Part shown: positions 36,956-48,425 of the stretch, in pieces
Numbering within the stretch: the first letter of the stretch is position 1
Layout: each line of letters opens with the position of its first letter
Assembly: GCA_049999805.1 (NCBI GenBank)
Contig: JBNGIO010006185.1
Span: 34,170 to 98,169 of the forward strand
Length of the DNA: 64,000 nucleotides
Source of the DNA: Folioceros fuciformis
Taxonomy: Eukaryota; Anthocerotophyta; Anthocerotopsida; Anthocerotales
Direction: 5' to 3'
Notes under the pieces: generated by a model
The model's input: the letters and a program-made list of their open reading frames with translations, nothing else
Told to the model about the DNA's origin: nothing
Database searches by the model: none
Made by a program: the position numbers and the translations under genes

Positions 36956-38628
36956 ATGCCGCCTTACCAGGCCCTGGAGGCGTACACAGACTTCAGCTTT
37001 CTGGAGACGGGAGAGTGGGAGGGGAAGGGGAAGGGGACGGGGAAAGGGAAAGGGAAAGGGAAGGAGGAAGCTGAGCATGGAGACGGAGGTGACGCCGGGT
37101 TCACATTGGATGACTTCGCCCCGTTGCGGATGGTCGGGAACGGGGATATGGGGACGGTGTACCTGGTGACGCGGGTGGACACGAAGGAGCCCTTCGCGAT
37201 GAAGGTGATGCGGAAGGAGGTGCTCAAGGCCCGGGACACCGCCTTCCGAGCGGACATGGAGCGGGATATCCTGGCCTCCCTCGACCACCCCTTCCTCCCC
37301 ACCCTGTACGCCGACTTCGAGACGGAGCGGCATCGCTTCCTCGTCATGGACTATGCATGCGGAGGCGATCTCAACGGCTTGAGGCATCGGCAGGGGGACA
37401 AGCTCTTCTCACCGGCCGCAGCGAGGTGAGTGACGAAATGTTCTCGCTTTACGACTCTCGTGTGTTTTTCTCGTTTGCTGGAAAGGAAATGAGGTGGTTT
37501 GTTGCAAGGTGCGGGTGAGTGGAACGCAGCATTGCTGATGGATACGGGATAATTGGATGTTCCAGATTCTATGCGTGCGAGGTGGTGTTAGCGATGGAGT
37601 ACTTGCATTCCAAGGGCGTGATTTACCGGGACCTGAAGCCGGAGAACATTCTCATCAAGGAGGACGGGCACATCATGCTTGCGGATTTTGATCTCTCGGC
37701 CCGGGAGGTGGGAGACAAGTACGTGACGAGAGCGGTGGTGGTGGACGAGGAGCCTCGTCGGCCGAGGAGGAAGGGGAGAGGGCTGCGGGCCATCTTCGCC
37801 TGTGCGGCTCCGACTCCGAGGCGGCCGAGGTCGAGGTCGGGTGGGAAGAATGCCACGAACGGCAATGGCATTGCGCGAGTGACGCCCTTGGAGGTCCTGA
37901 CAGAGCGGCAGAAGGCTCAGAAGGAGCAGGGGAGGACGCATTCTTTTGTCGGGACGGAGGAATATGTTGCCCCGGAGATTGTGTGGGGAACGGGGCATGG
38001 GAAGGCGGTGGATTGGTGGACGTTGGGGATTCTCATCTACGAAATGGTGTGTGGGAAGAGTCCGTTTAAGGGAGAGAACAGGAAGAGCACGTTTGTGAAC
38101 ATTATCTGCAAGGACGTGGCGATGCCGGGTCCCCCGGGCCCCCTCAAGGATCTGGTCGAGAGGTTGCTCATCAAGGACCCGACCAGGAGGCTGGGGTCGG
38201 ATAGGGGCGCGGATGACATCAAGAGCCATCCGTTTTTCAGCGGGGTGGATTGGGAGGGCTTGGAGCTTCTGGCCAGGCCTCCGTACGTGCCGGCTCCCTT
38301 CGTGCTGGAGGAGGAAGATGCGCAGAGAAAGAAACGAGCGGGCGTGCAGGTGGAGAACGCAGTCGAGAGCCGGGATGACGAGTGCGCAAGTGGATCTGAA
38401 GCCGTTGCGTCTCCAAGTAGGGTTTTGGAGGACATGCATTTAGCCGTATTGGAGCACGGTGGTAGCGTGCGTGTTCCGGATGGTGTGCAGTTGGAGATGG
38501 ACAGCACGAGCTCGTCCAGTCAAGGTTCGAGGTTTTTTGAGCTTTCTGGGCGGGATTTGGGGCTTGGCGGGGAGGAGGAAGACGAGGAGGAGGAGGAAGT
38601 GAGTAATGTGTTTGACGATACGTTTTAG
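36956..38628 (+). CDS. AGC VIII protein kinase, UNICORN-like
   Basis: Two exons, 36956-37425 and 37566-38628, joining in phase to 510 residues. Ser/Thr kinase of the plant AGC VIII class. Landmarks: glycine loop VGNGDMGTVYLV (60-71), catalytic Lys83 in FAMKV, YACGGDLNGLRHRQG, YRDLKPEN with Asp179, and DFD (197-199) in place of DFG, a hallmark of plant AGC VIII kinases. A basic insertion of about 70 residues (RRPRRKGRG) separates DFDLS from SFVGTEEYVAPEIVWGTGHG; such insertions help set localisation. Residues 23-36 are an unusual GKGKG repeat. The last residues are acidic (EEEDEEEEE) then VFDDTF. UCN-type kinases act in planar growth control; the subgroup call rests on GDMGTVYLV and the architecture, so it is less sure than the class. 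Confidence 0.92.
37019..37070 (+). repeat. Polypurine GGGGAAG/GGGAAA tract coding a Gly-Lys repeat
   Basis: About 50 bases of pure G/A on the coding strand inside exon 1 of the AGC kinase, made of repeated G3-4 runs separated by A1-3. It encodes GKGKGTGKGKGKGK just before the kinase domain. Confidence 0.9.
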
Positions 38629-38999
38629 CGTTGGCGTCGGACTTCGACAAGGTGTTGTTGTCGACACTCGAGCGCTTGCTGGGACCTTGAGGAGGAAGGG
38701 AGCAGCTGAGCAGCTGACGGGGGGAGCTGGCAAATACAGATACACATGCGATTACTTCCCTCGAGCACGAAGTTGCTTGTCACATAGCCTCTGTACTACA
38801 AGGACCAGGCGGGATAGTGCCTTGTACTACATGCTGACCTAGTCTCCTGACCGGGGACGAAAATTGTTCCTCAAGCATGGACAGAAAAGGTCCCTCCATT
38901 AGGGACAGAATTTTCCTATATGAACCAGGGCTGTGTGGTCCGGCTGTGTCATGAAGGGGTTTACGAATGCGTGAGCTCGGTCTTGTGATTGGCATCAAT

Positions 39000-39230
39000 C
39001 TGCTGAGGAGCGGCAGTCCTGTTCACTAGTGAACTCCTCATTGTATTCCCTTGAACCAAGGCGAAGAGGAGTAGTTCTGTTTCTGACTTCTCATGAACAC
39101 TTGTTTGCATTTCCTTATTGATATGAAGTGGAGCAGTTCTGCTTCCTCACCTTTGAGCACCTGATTGCACATTCCCATCAATGTGATCAGGAGAGCAGCA
39201 GCCCTGATGAACTGTGAGCATTTCGTTGCA
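39000..39230. repeat. Degenerate tandem repeat, unit about 65-75 bases
   Basis: Three or four diverged units share the pattern GAGNAGTTCTGTTTC ... CATGAACACTTGTTTGCA ... CCTTATTGATATGAAG (for example at 39070, 39130 and 39190). Identity is moderate; unit limits are approximate. Confidence 0.5.
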
Positions 39231-41139
39231 AGTTCGTGACTCTTGTCTCACTACCGTCGCCTTTTGACTGGCTCCAAGGATGTGTCTAACAGAAGTCGCC
39301 TGCCTGTTGCTTGCCGTACCGGTTACGCCACTCTGAATCAACAGGCCTTCCTCAGTTGGAGCAGCGGTCTTCGGGCACCTTCAACATTGTCCCTGTCATT
39401 GTAGTCCAGGTCTCGATGCTCAACACGGGAAAAGCCGTGGTCTCTCCAACGCGCTTGATGCGCCTTGGCACCATCCTAGCAATGTATGTACCCGATGCCC
39501 TCCTCGTATCGTGGATCAGGTGTATTGGGAAGGTTGTAGTCTATGCTTCACAGTCTCATCTTTTTGTGGGCGATAGGATTTGTCACGAGGAAAGTGGACA
39601 GTCAACTGCACATTACCCTGAAAGAAGTTCAAACAAACACAAGAATCAGGAAAGTGTTTGTACAAGCTGTATCAATGCACTGGAGTGTGCATCCAGTCTC
39701 CCAGTCAGTTATGGCGCTGGAACACAACAAACGTTGCCGTTGAAACAATGTGGTACAACCCACGGGATCCGACCGTTCCGATGGATAAACCAGTCAGCAG
39801 AAGGATCACAACCAGAGTATGCACACCATACATGCTCACAACCCAGGGGAGCCCAGCCAGGTAACGACATCTGTTATCTGTGTACAGTCTGCTTCAGACC
39901 TCACCACCGACTCTTCTCTGCAGGCCGCCACTTATTTATGGCCTCAGATATCATCTGTGCAAACCGGGCCCCAGGTTCATCAAGCCAATGATAGACTACA
40001 CCTGACAAGGAAGGGATGAGGTTGAGGTGGGCATGTTGTCTTCAGCGTATACTACATGCACACAAGGCTGTCCATTGCCGGCGCTTTTGCTCCATAGCCA
40101 TGGCAACTAATAGTGGGTATCTGCCTCGGGGAAGGCTCTCCGGACCACTCAGCTATGGCGGCCCGGCGGATCTTGCTTTCGGTTCAAGGCACACTGGCCG
40201 ATGAACAGCAAGCAAGGGCTGTGCTCCCGGTTCCAGGGCAAGCCTTGAATGCAAGGTTCTCGGGAATCAAAAAAGTGGTCCAGGCTCTGGAGAGAGCTTG
40301 CTTTCAGAGCACGGCATCACGTATGTATTGTCCGGACTCCTATCCCTAAAAGGTGCTCTCCAGCCGACATGACAAGCTCATGGAGCAACAGCAGTGGGCC
40401 CTGCTACAGGGATTGTGCTCCATTCCTGCACCAGATCTCTCTGCTGACTTCTTTCTTGCTTCGATCCGCTTCCATTTCCTCATCCTGTGTACCTCCATTT
40501 TATAGACAGTACACAGTACTCAAAGCCCACATGCTCCCGTCGTGGCAGCACATGGACGCATCTTCCAAGATTTTCTTGATTCCTCAATATTTTATTGTGT
40601 TTGTGGTGAAGCGTGAGCAGCGTCTCTGCTCATCCTGCCCTCTCTTCTCTTCATCTCTCTTCTTCTCAGAAGCCCCTTCTACCCTTCCCCTCGTCTTGCG
40701 CCGGAGAAACGCCACTTTTTTTTCCTTTAATAACTTGGTCCCGAAACTCTGGAAAAAGGTGGATCATATCCAAAAAAACAAAGTTCTTTCAGTACCTGCT
40801 ATCCATGGCCTTAAAAGTGGCAATGTACTACATATATTTCTTGCCTTTCCTAGGGAATGTTTTTTTTTAACTTGTGCGAGATGAAAACTATTATTTATTT
40901 CTATACTTTTAGGAAAAAAATATCTTGGGTATTTGTATAGTATATAGTATGATACAACATATTTATTATAGGTTTATATATATAAGTAATTAAATATATT
41001 TATTTTTGTTAAAAAATGGTTGTAAACTTCCCATTTTTTTTTTAATCCGAAGATATGGGTTTTTAAGAAAAAAAAGGTTTCCAACTAACAATTGATTTTT
41101 TATTTATTTTAAAAATTTTATCTACAACTAGAAAGGGAG

Positions 41140-41245
41140 ATAAACCATGATAGCGAGATAAACCATGATAGCGATACTACAGAAATAAACTATGATAGGG
41201 ACACTACTAGGGATAAACCATGATAGGGACACTAGGCTACAATAT
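41140..41245 (+). repeat. Tandem repeat with core TAAACCATGATAG
   Basis: Four close variants of GATAAACCATGATAGCGA / GATAAACCATGATAGGGACACTA occur head-to-tail within about 100 bases, with a spacing of 17-38. Confidence 0.8.
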
Positions 41246-41359
41246 ATGAAAGGGGAAGACCAGGCCCATATTTTTTCTATAGTGAACTGGCTTCGCACAA
41301 GACTTCAAAAACTATTACCTAAGGCTAACTTGATACAATTGCAATCCTCACAATCCTAG

Positions 41360-41431
41360 TTGCTAAGTAGCCTTTAAAGCTAATTGCTAAGTAGCCTTTA
41401 AAGCTAATTGCTAAGTAGCCTTTAAAGCTAA
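41360..41431 (+). repeat. 24-bp tandem repeat, three perfect copies
   Basis: The unit begins TTGCTAAGTAGCCTTTAAAG and ends CTAA; copies sit at 41360-41383, 41384-41407 and 41408-41431 with no visible difference. Confidence 0.95.
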
Positions 41432-42207
41432 CAAGCCTCTGGCAACCAAAAGGGTGAATGTGAAAGGCCTTTAGTAACCCAAAAGGCTGTGCAATCATCA
41501 ATAATAATATAAAATGTTAAGCTAAAGTTCTAAGAAAGTGTAACCAAATTAAAGTGCCAAAGAAGATGTAACATGCAAGTTTAATTACTCTAAACTTTTG
41601 AACCATCCTCCAAGATTAAAACTTAAACCCTAAACTTGAATGATTTGTCCACTTGCTCTAATGCCCTCGAAGCGATCTTCCTTTCTCCAAGAAGATTGTT
41701 GCAGTTCATGTTAGAAGCCAGCTTCCTTTAGGGAGAAACTTTGAGCTTGCTTCATCTTCAGGTATATTCTCTTGATAGCTGCTTTGCTCACATGTTTGCA
41801 GTTGTAGGACCTCCCTCAAAGTGGTCGGTGTCACCAACTTCCTTCAATTAGAGAACACTCATTTACTTCTTGTTCCTTACAACCAAGTTGCAAGTGAACA
41901 CTAGCTCTTGTTCTTCCCAAGGTCTTACAATGAATGAGGTCATGATACAAGACAAGAAGCCAAGCCAATTTTATCCACAGCACAGAGGTAGTTCTCAAGC
42001 TTGCTTGTGTCCGAGACCGGGCAAGCTTGGGACTCACAAATTGGAACGGGCTAAAGGCTTGCAGAAGCTACCCCCAAGAGCACTTATGAGTGGGAATCGT
42101 ATAGTGCAGTTGGTGAGCAATTCGGATCACTTGGTCACTCTGTGTTGGATGCACAAGTGACAGCAAGAGGTGCCTGCTGATGGTGATTACGGAGCATACT
42201 CACCACT

Positions 42208-42229
42208 AGAAAGCGAATATTCGCTTTCT
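42208..42229. repeat. Perfect 22-bp palindrome
   Basis: The centre is GAAAGCGAAT followed by ATTCGCTTTC; one further A/T pair extends it on each side. It is flanked by the direct repeat GAGCATACT at about 42192 and 42251. Confidence 0.9.
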
Positions 42230-42291
42230 CGGCTGTTATTACTCCCTGTAGAGCATACTTGGTGCCACACTACGGAGAAGCTCCGCCTCCT

Positions 42292-42391
42292 NNNNNNNNN
42301 NNNNNNNNNNNNNNNNNNNNNNNNNNNNNNNNNNNNNNNNNNNNNNNNNNNNNNNNNNNNNNNNNNNNNNNNNNNNNNNNNNNNNNNNNNN
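42292..42391. other. Assembly gap of 100 N
   Basis: The gap directly abuts the 24-bp array, so the array itself probably caused the assembly break and is longer than shown. Confidence 0.99.
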
Positions 42392-42559
42392 CCCAATGGA
42401 CGCCTACTGCTTGCGCCCAATGGTCGCCTACTGCTTGCGCCCAATGGTCGCCTACTGCTTGCACCCAATGGACGCCTACTGCTTGCGCCCAATGGTCGCC
42501 TACTGCTTGCACCCAATGGACGCCTACTGCTTGCGCCCAATGGTCGCCTACTGCTTCCA
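42392..42559 (+). repeat. 24-bp tandem array (minisatellite), at least seven copies
   Basis: Unit begins CCCAATGGTCGCCTACTGCT and ends TGCG, with GGACGCC/GGTCGCC and TGCG/TGCA variants. Seven full copies follow the N gap and an eighth is partial. All frames stay open through the array because 24 is a multiple of three; this does not mean that it is coding. Confidence 0.95.
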
Positions 42560-43016
42560 CCCCATGGTGCCTAGGGCTCGGACCCACGTCCGCACGACCA
42601 TGGCCCTTGCTTTCAGAGGCCGATCCTCCGAATGCCCTCGGCCAAAACAAGTCCTCTGAAAGCCCTTGGTCAGCAAACCACATGTGTTCGAAACAAAGCA
42701 CGTATGTACTTGCAGGTAAGGAACTGCGTTGATAGTGCCACTTGCAAGCACCGAAGGGTATATCCCGTGTGTTGTGAGGATGGGAAGTAGGAGGAAATAA
42801 ATGCGCCCTGAATGGCAGTATTCAGTGTGGTATATACCACAGGGTCCACAGCCAGACATGATGCGCACACTTCACGGAATCGATAGATTTCCGCTTCTAG
42901 GCACAGCAGGTGGAGTCCCGTGGCTGGCCCCAAGTTTGCAAACCAGCAATTCGTTCCATTTCTCCAGTCCCTGTCACGTACAGAACGGGAGGAGTGGGGG
43001 CACGGACAAACGAACC

Positions 43017-45591
43017 CTAGGACCTGGTCAATGACTCCAGCTGATGTCTGCGATGGATAGCTTCCCAAAAGGCAGGAATGGCCTCAGCGTCAGGGACATC
43101 CTTAAAGGACGGGAAGAAGTTGACGTCCACGATCACATGGTCTCCTGATCCAGATTGCACCTGTAAAATATCCACAACCAGTTTCAGGTCCGATCTGCGA
43201 TGTTTGACCACTGCATGTGTAAGATGTTGCATCAGTACAAGAAGCTCACCACGATATCGAAGCCGATGATAGTGAGTCCCAGCTTGTATTTCAACCAGGT
43301 TGCGACAGGCCTCACGCTCTCCAAGTCAACTTCGTCAACATCCTTCAGTTTGTCAGCTGCTGCAGGCTCTTCGTTTTGCAGGTTTGTTGGAAAGGGCTTC
43401 AAGCTACGGTGACAAACAGAGAAGAAAGAATTAGGTCAGGATAGAAGACCAATTCCTGTCAGAAAGCATCACGGCATAGGCTGTACCTGTCGAAGACGAT
43501 AGCTGCGTCGTGGCTTCCAAGAGAGAGGGCTATGGCTGCAGCATTTGGTGTGGATTTCCGAGGAGAGTAGAAGAGCTTGTTACCGATAACGTAAAACTTG
43601 TACTGCAGCTTTCCATGATCTATGTACTCCTGTCGGCAGGCACTCCCTTGAGAGAGCTGCAATGAAATACCTGGCACCACCAGCCTTGTTTGACTGAGAT
43701 ATGTGAAGATTATGTACCTGGATGGTTGCTGGAACAGGAACTTTCAGGCCTCTGTACCCTTCATTTCGTAACACCACTGCCTGCAGAGAACAAGGAACCA
43801 GATCCGATCATGTTCGTGGATAATCTGCAGTTTGCTCAGAGCAGCTTCCACATCCGGTTCACCACCTCACCATTGTGTGAGCCTCTGAGCTGCCAGACGC
43901 TATTTTTGGTTTCACGATTGTGGGCAAGTTGACTTTAGCCGATGCAAGAGTTTCTACCAGACGTGGATCATCCAGGTTCAAGACCTGCAAAGCAACGAAG
44001 TGTGACAGTCATGGAAAAGAGACGTAGATTGAAACTTTGATCAGATGAAGTACATTGCGCTGTGCCGTTACCTCCAAAGACCTGGGAAGCCGCACGACAT
44101 GGTTCCCCGGGATGGGCAGGCTATTCAGCTCCTTCAACAAACTATGTGTGGCAGAGCGATCCAGAAGAGGAAGGGTTCTCTCCACTGGGTCAATCACTGT
44201 AATGCGAGGGTTGTCCCTCACATACCTGCATTCCACTGAGGATCAACGACCAGTCAATGGAGCAGGTCAGTCAAGTCACAGGGTTCAGCGACTCGGCAGT
44301 GAGCACCTTTGAATCCCCTCAATGCCGTTTGAGAACTTCACCCGCTCAGAGATAGGCAGGGAGCTATTTGGCGAAATACTTGCAATCTCGTCGGTGATTT
44401 TTTGCAGAATGACGTCCACAGGTTCTAGTTGCAGGTCGAGAGGTCGTTTTAATTGAAGAGGAATGAAACTCAGCAAGCTTCCCTTTGAAAGCAGAGGAAA
44501 GGCACCTCTCTGTGGAAACATTGCACAACCGATGGAGACAACAAACGACTTGGAGTTAGGAACTGATACTTCTCATAATGCTCAAGAAAAGCTCCATGAA
44601 CAGCAAGCATTACAAGGACAAACATTACACGTAAGAGGTCTTTCTCTCTGCTCCACTTCATGACGTGTGCCACAACCACAAGATTGGCGCCTAATGCCTG
44701 TGCAGAGAAATCAATAAGCCGAGTGAGTTAGCTTCACAGACATCAGTACTCCAGGAAACACCATTCCTTAACAGCAAATATATACCTTCTTGTTAAGAAG
44801 AGCTAGAGCAGAAGGGAAGTCTTGCAGGTCTTCAATTACCGCAAAACGGCCAGAAACCTTACCTGCGACAATACAGCCTCAAATAAGCTGGCTGCAGGAA
44901 AGCCGCAGGGAAACCCTCAAACCTCCAATCAAATCCAAAAGTTGGCAGTCAAGTACTTCTGGAACCTGAGGACAACTGAACCACATTCCAGCCTTGCTCG
45001 GCAAACACCTCCTCCTGGTTCTCAGCCATATCCACTGACAGAAACACCGAGGACTTGGCAGCAACGGGCCACAAAGCAATAGCCTTCTCAAAACCCTCCT
45101 CCTCCTCCTTCAGCACAATGAGCTCCTTCTTCCATACCCCCGCACCCTTCAGTAAGGCCTCCTGAGGTTCACAAACACAGTCATTTTCCATCCGCCCAAA
45201 GGCCTGACGAATCCATGACACACATTCCCACCTTTCTATCATCGTGACAAGAAGCCGGAAAGTAGATTCCCTGCAGTAAATTCAGAACACCATCATTCAT
45301 CAGCCCGGCCACCGAAACCGCGAGCCACAGCCAAAATGGTCATCATCGACAACCCATAAAAGCAAAGAAAAACACATTCAGCACTGGAACACATACAATT
45401 TGCAAACCGGAGTAGCATAGCCGTAGCACAAATTTCTCCACATCAGGATCCAGCTTCCACTCATCGTCAGGTTCCACAGGAAACAGCGCGCGCCCGTTCA
45501 CAACCACTCCTTCCACAATTGCTTGCTCGACCCGTTCCTGCTCCGAGGAGCAATCGGAGCTCTGCGAGGACCACACCACCGGCTCCGGCAT
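43017..45591 (-). CDS. ITPK4: Inositol-trisphosphate 5/6-kinase, ITPK4-like (multi-exon)
   Basis: About ten exons on the minus strand. ITPK enzymes are ATP-grasp kinases that phosphorylate inositol tris/tetrakisphosphates on the way to phytate. It starts MPEPVVWSSQSSDCSSEQER at 45591. An N-terminal extension (VEPDDEWKLDPDVEKFVLRL, then ALWPVAAKSSVFLSVDMAEN) comes before LNKKALGANLVVVAHVMKWS; such an extended front half, fused to the ATP-grasp part, is the mark of the ITPK4 branch. Next come VIDPVERTLPLLDRS, LPTIVKPKIASGSSEAHTM (ATP-binding lysine region), EYIDHGKLQYKFYVIGNKLF, and GLTIIGFDI. The last exon (43160-43017) holds GDHVIVDVNFFPSFKDVPDA with the metal-binding Asp/Asn pair, then IPAFWEAIHRRHQ. 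Plant ITPK4 members share the VNFFPSFKDVP ending. Small-exon borders between 43.7 and 44.9 kb are approximate. Confidence 0.92.
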
Positions 45592-45965
45592 TTCGTGCAG
45601 GATGCTCGATTTCGGTCGTGAAGTCTCGCGTCCCTTTCTGCTTTCCCCTGTCGGTTTCGTACAGTTGCTATCAATCCAGCTGCTGGTCTTCCCCTTCCAC
45701 TAACCAAGACCGCCAAGACAAAGTCCAGGCTCTGGCATTAGGACTTCCTAATGCCCGACACAAAACAACGTTTATCCCCCATCACCACCTGCCTGCATAG
45801 CTACCTGGACTAGTCAGCCGTTCCTGAACAGCAATCAACTCTGGTTCACTTAACTTAAAGCTTATCTCAGTGGACGAGCAGTTGTCCGTGTCATGCAAGC
45901 AAGGAGTCCTGTCCGGGTGGCTGGTTCTTGCGATTTGTCTTGGGCAAGTTCTTTGGGCGATTCCG
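45592..45965. promoter_or_regulatory. Shared divergent promoter region of ITPK4-like and HisC-like genes
   Basis: The start codons of the two genes point away from each other and are 374 bases apart, so the promoters must overlap or be shared. I see no unambiguous TATA box on either side. Confidence 0.55.
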
Positions 45966-48002
45966 ATGCCTATCCAGCAGAATATCAGCATTTCCTCAAT
46001 GCCTGTGGCCAAGGTTTGTGTGAGGAGCAACTTCGGGGTGTGTGGTTGCAGGGCCTCTACATCCACGCAAATGCCTGCTGCCAACTCTGAGGTGAGGATG
46101 CCTGGCGGGGCATCTTTCATCCGACCTCACCTCCTGGAGCTGGCAGCCTACAAGCCCATTGAGCCCTTTGAGGTGAAGACGGTCTACAGAATTTGTTTAG
46201 TGTTGAGACGTCAGCCCTCGTCCTTGGTACTAAGCGTGAGATTGTTGCAATCACCTTCCAGGTGCTGTCGGCTCGGCTAGGCAGGTCTCCCAAGGATATT
46301 GTGAAGCTTGATGCTAACGAGAACCCGTATGGGCCACCTCCGGAGGTTTGTGTCGGAACCCCCTCGATTCAATGCCTGCTCAGTGTTGATTTTCGGGAGT
46401 TGGGTTTTGAGTGGGCATTTTTGGGTGGAGGGTGCAGGTTCTGAAAGCTCTGGGTAGCATGGAGTTTCCTAATATTTATCCAGATCCTCAGACGCGGACA
46501 CTTCGAGGAGCACTAGCTAAGGATACTGGCCTGGATGCGGAACATATCCTTGTGGGATGTGGTGCAGATGAGCTCATAGATCTCATCATGCGGTACGGGT
46601 CGTGTGTTTGGTGTTTTCTGGTTTCTGGGCATCACGTTTTGTTCCTTCTCAGTGTGGAGGATGCACCATTGGGCTTTGGGTGTTTTACCTGGTGTTTCTT
46701 ATGTCGTGAATAGTTGTACTCTAGATGTTGGAGACAAGATCGTGGACTGCCCACCAACATTCACCATGTATGCTTTTGATGCTGCTGTGAATGGGGCCTC
46801 GGTGGTGAAAGGTGCTCACCGGTACATGTTAGCTTGGGAGCTTTTCTGGTCTGTATGCTTCTTTGATGTGAGCTTCTGGGGCATGGCTGACTCTATTCTG
46901 AGCAAAGCTTATCCTCACAATTGGGTGCACGAGGTTGCCTGGACAATTAAATCGTGTGCCTGTTCTGTGCAGTCCCGAGGCTTGCTGATTTCAGCTTGGA
47001 TGTACCAAGCATTGTCGAAGCCGTGCAGAAACACAAGCCCAAGATCCTTTTCCTCACCTCGCCTAACAACCCAGATGGCAGGTGACCGACGTTGCTGTTG
47101 TTCTCTTCTCACCAGTGGAATATCGTCATACTCACCCAAATGCACGAATCTTGCTGTGTTCAGCCTGATCGAGGAGGACCAGTTGCTACAAATCCTAAAG
47201 CTCCCAGTCCTAGTGGTCCTGGATGAGGCATACATCGAATTTTCAACCTCGCAGTCCAGGATCCAATGGGTCTCACAGTACGAAAACCTCATTGTGCTTC
47301 GGACTTTCAGCAAACGTGCAGGTATTATACTACATGCAGTCACCTTGCTCGTCGAACTCTGGATTCATCTTTCTCATCTCCACATCACCCCCATCTCCCG
47401 AGCAGGATTGGCAGGCCTTCGTGTTGGGTACGGAGGGTTCCCACTCAGCATCATCGAGTACTTATGGCGTGCCAAACAGCCTTACAATGTCTCAGCAGCA
47501 GCAGAGGTGGCTGCATGTGTCGCTCTGAAGCACGCAGAATTCCTGGAGGTACAGCTCACTTGGTTTCTTCTCTTACAACCTCCTCTCCTGCTCCTGTCTA
47601 TCCTACACCTGCTCCTCACCCGATGTTGCGCTTTCTTTCAGACAGTGAAAGACGCCCTGGTGAAAGAGAGAGAGAGGCTCTTCAAGAAGCTGCAGGATGT
47701 TCCTTTCCTCACACCGTATCAGAGTCATGCTAACTTCATCCTATGTCATGTGGGTAACGGCAAGACGGCCAAGCAAGTCAAGGTGAGACAGATGCTGGCA
47801 AGTTTACATTCACGTTCCTCCGACCAGCTTCACTCTTCCTATCTCACAAACTGACACCACACTTTTTCAGGCGGATCTCATGAAGGAAGGTGTCATGGTA
47901 AGGCACTACGACAACAAGGAACTGAATGGGTACATCCGCATCTCAGTGGGTAAACCTGAGCATACAGATGCTCTGTTTGCTGCATTTCACAGGATCAACT
48001 AG
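45966..48002 (+). CDS. HPA: Histidinol-phosphate aminotransferase, plastid type
   Basis: Nine exons in perfect phase: 45966-46172, 46262-46345, 46438-46592, 46714-46811, 46973-47081, 47164-47321, 47406-47548, 47642-47782 and 47871-48002, giving 408 residues, close to plant HPA. This PLP enzyme converts imidazole-acetol phosphate plus glutamate to histidinol phosphate, a late step of histidine synthesis in plastids. The first 40-45 residues (MPIQQNISISSMPVAKVCVR) are Ser/Arg-rich, like a transit peptide. Conserved: RPHLLELAAYKPIEPFE, KLDANENPYGPPPEV, LVGCGADELIDLIMR, LFLTSPNNPDGS, VLDEAYIEFS, and RTFSKRAGLAGLRVGYG with the PLP lysine at 268; C-terminal end YIRISVGKPEHTDALF. An upstream in-frame ATG at 45870 would add 32 mostly hydrophobic residues; the 45966 start fits a plastid signal better. 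Confidence 0.96.
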
Positions 48003-48425
48003 CCAGACAACTCCTGAATCAAGAGTGTGCACATCTTGGCAAAGGACCGATTGTGAGATATTGCTTGTCGGGTTCTTTGAGTTTTCAGAGTGCCGAGAAT
48101 TTCCTCACACACAGACCTGGTTCACATCTTCATCTATGTGTGTTGAGACCCAAATTTTGGTTTCACACCCTTCTTAATTTCTGACCTCGGGCTTTTTGGG
48201 CTCTTAACACAAGACCACCATTCCACAAACCAACCTGCAGCCGACTCCGTTACACCACCTCCACTTTTGCAGATCCTCTCTCCATCTGCACGAATCGCAC
48301 AGCCTGAATACTTTGAAAGCAGAGAAAGACTCTGTATATATATTTGTACTTACATATTTAATTAACAGATACCTACTTAGGTCTAAGTTTAGCTCTTGAC
48401 CTTGACATGCTAAGATTCAAGCAAG

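Larger units (their letters stand above)
38629..43016. other. Repeat-rich intergenic region, no firm gene
   Basis: 4.4 kb between the AGC kinase and the 3' end of the ITPK gene. Contents: degenerate repeats at about 39000-39230, an open but unrecognised reading at 39311-39991, an AT-rich belt at 40860-41130, tandem repeats at 41140-41245 and 41360-41431, a perfect palindrome at 42208-42229, a 100-N gap and a 24-bp tandem array. No conserved protein is seen on either strand. Confidence 0.5.

Noticed and set aside
37588-38650. Long minus-strand readings of up to 283 codons
   Set aside because: Shadow of the GC-rich AGC kinase exon 2.
39311-39991. 226-codon + strand reading and overlapping shorter ones
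   Set aside because: Frames change repeatedly, composition is not protein-like and no domain is visible; left as unassigned intergenic sequence.
42170-42732. Readings through the N gap and the 24-bp array
   Set aside because: All frames are open because the unit length is divisible by three; the gap makes any protein claim unsafe.
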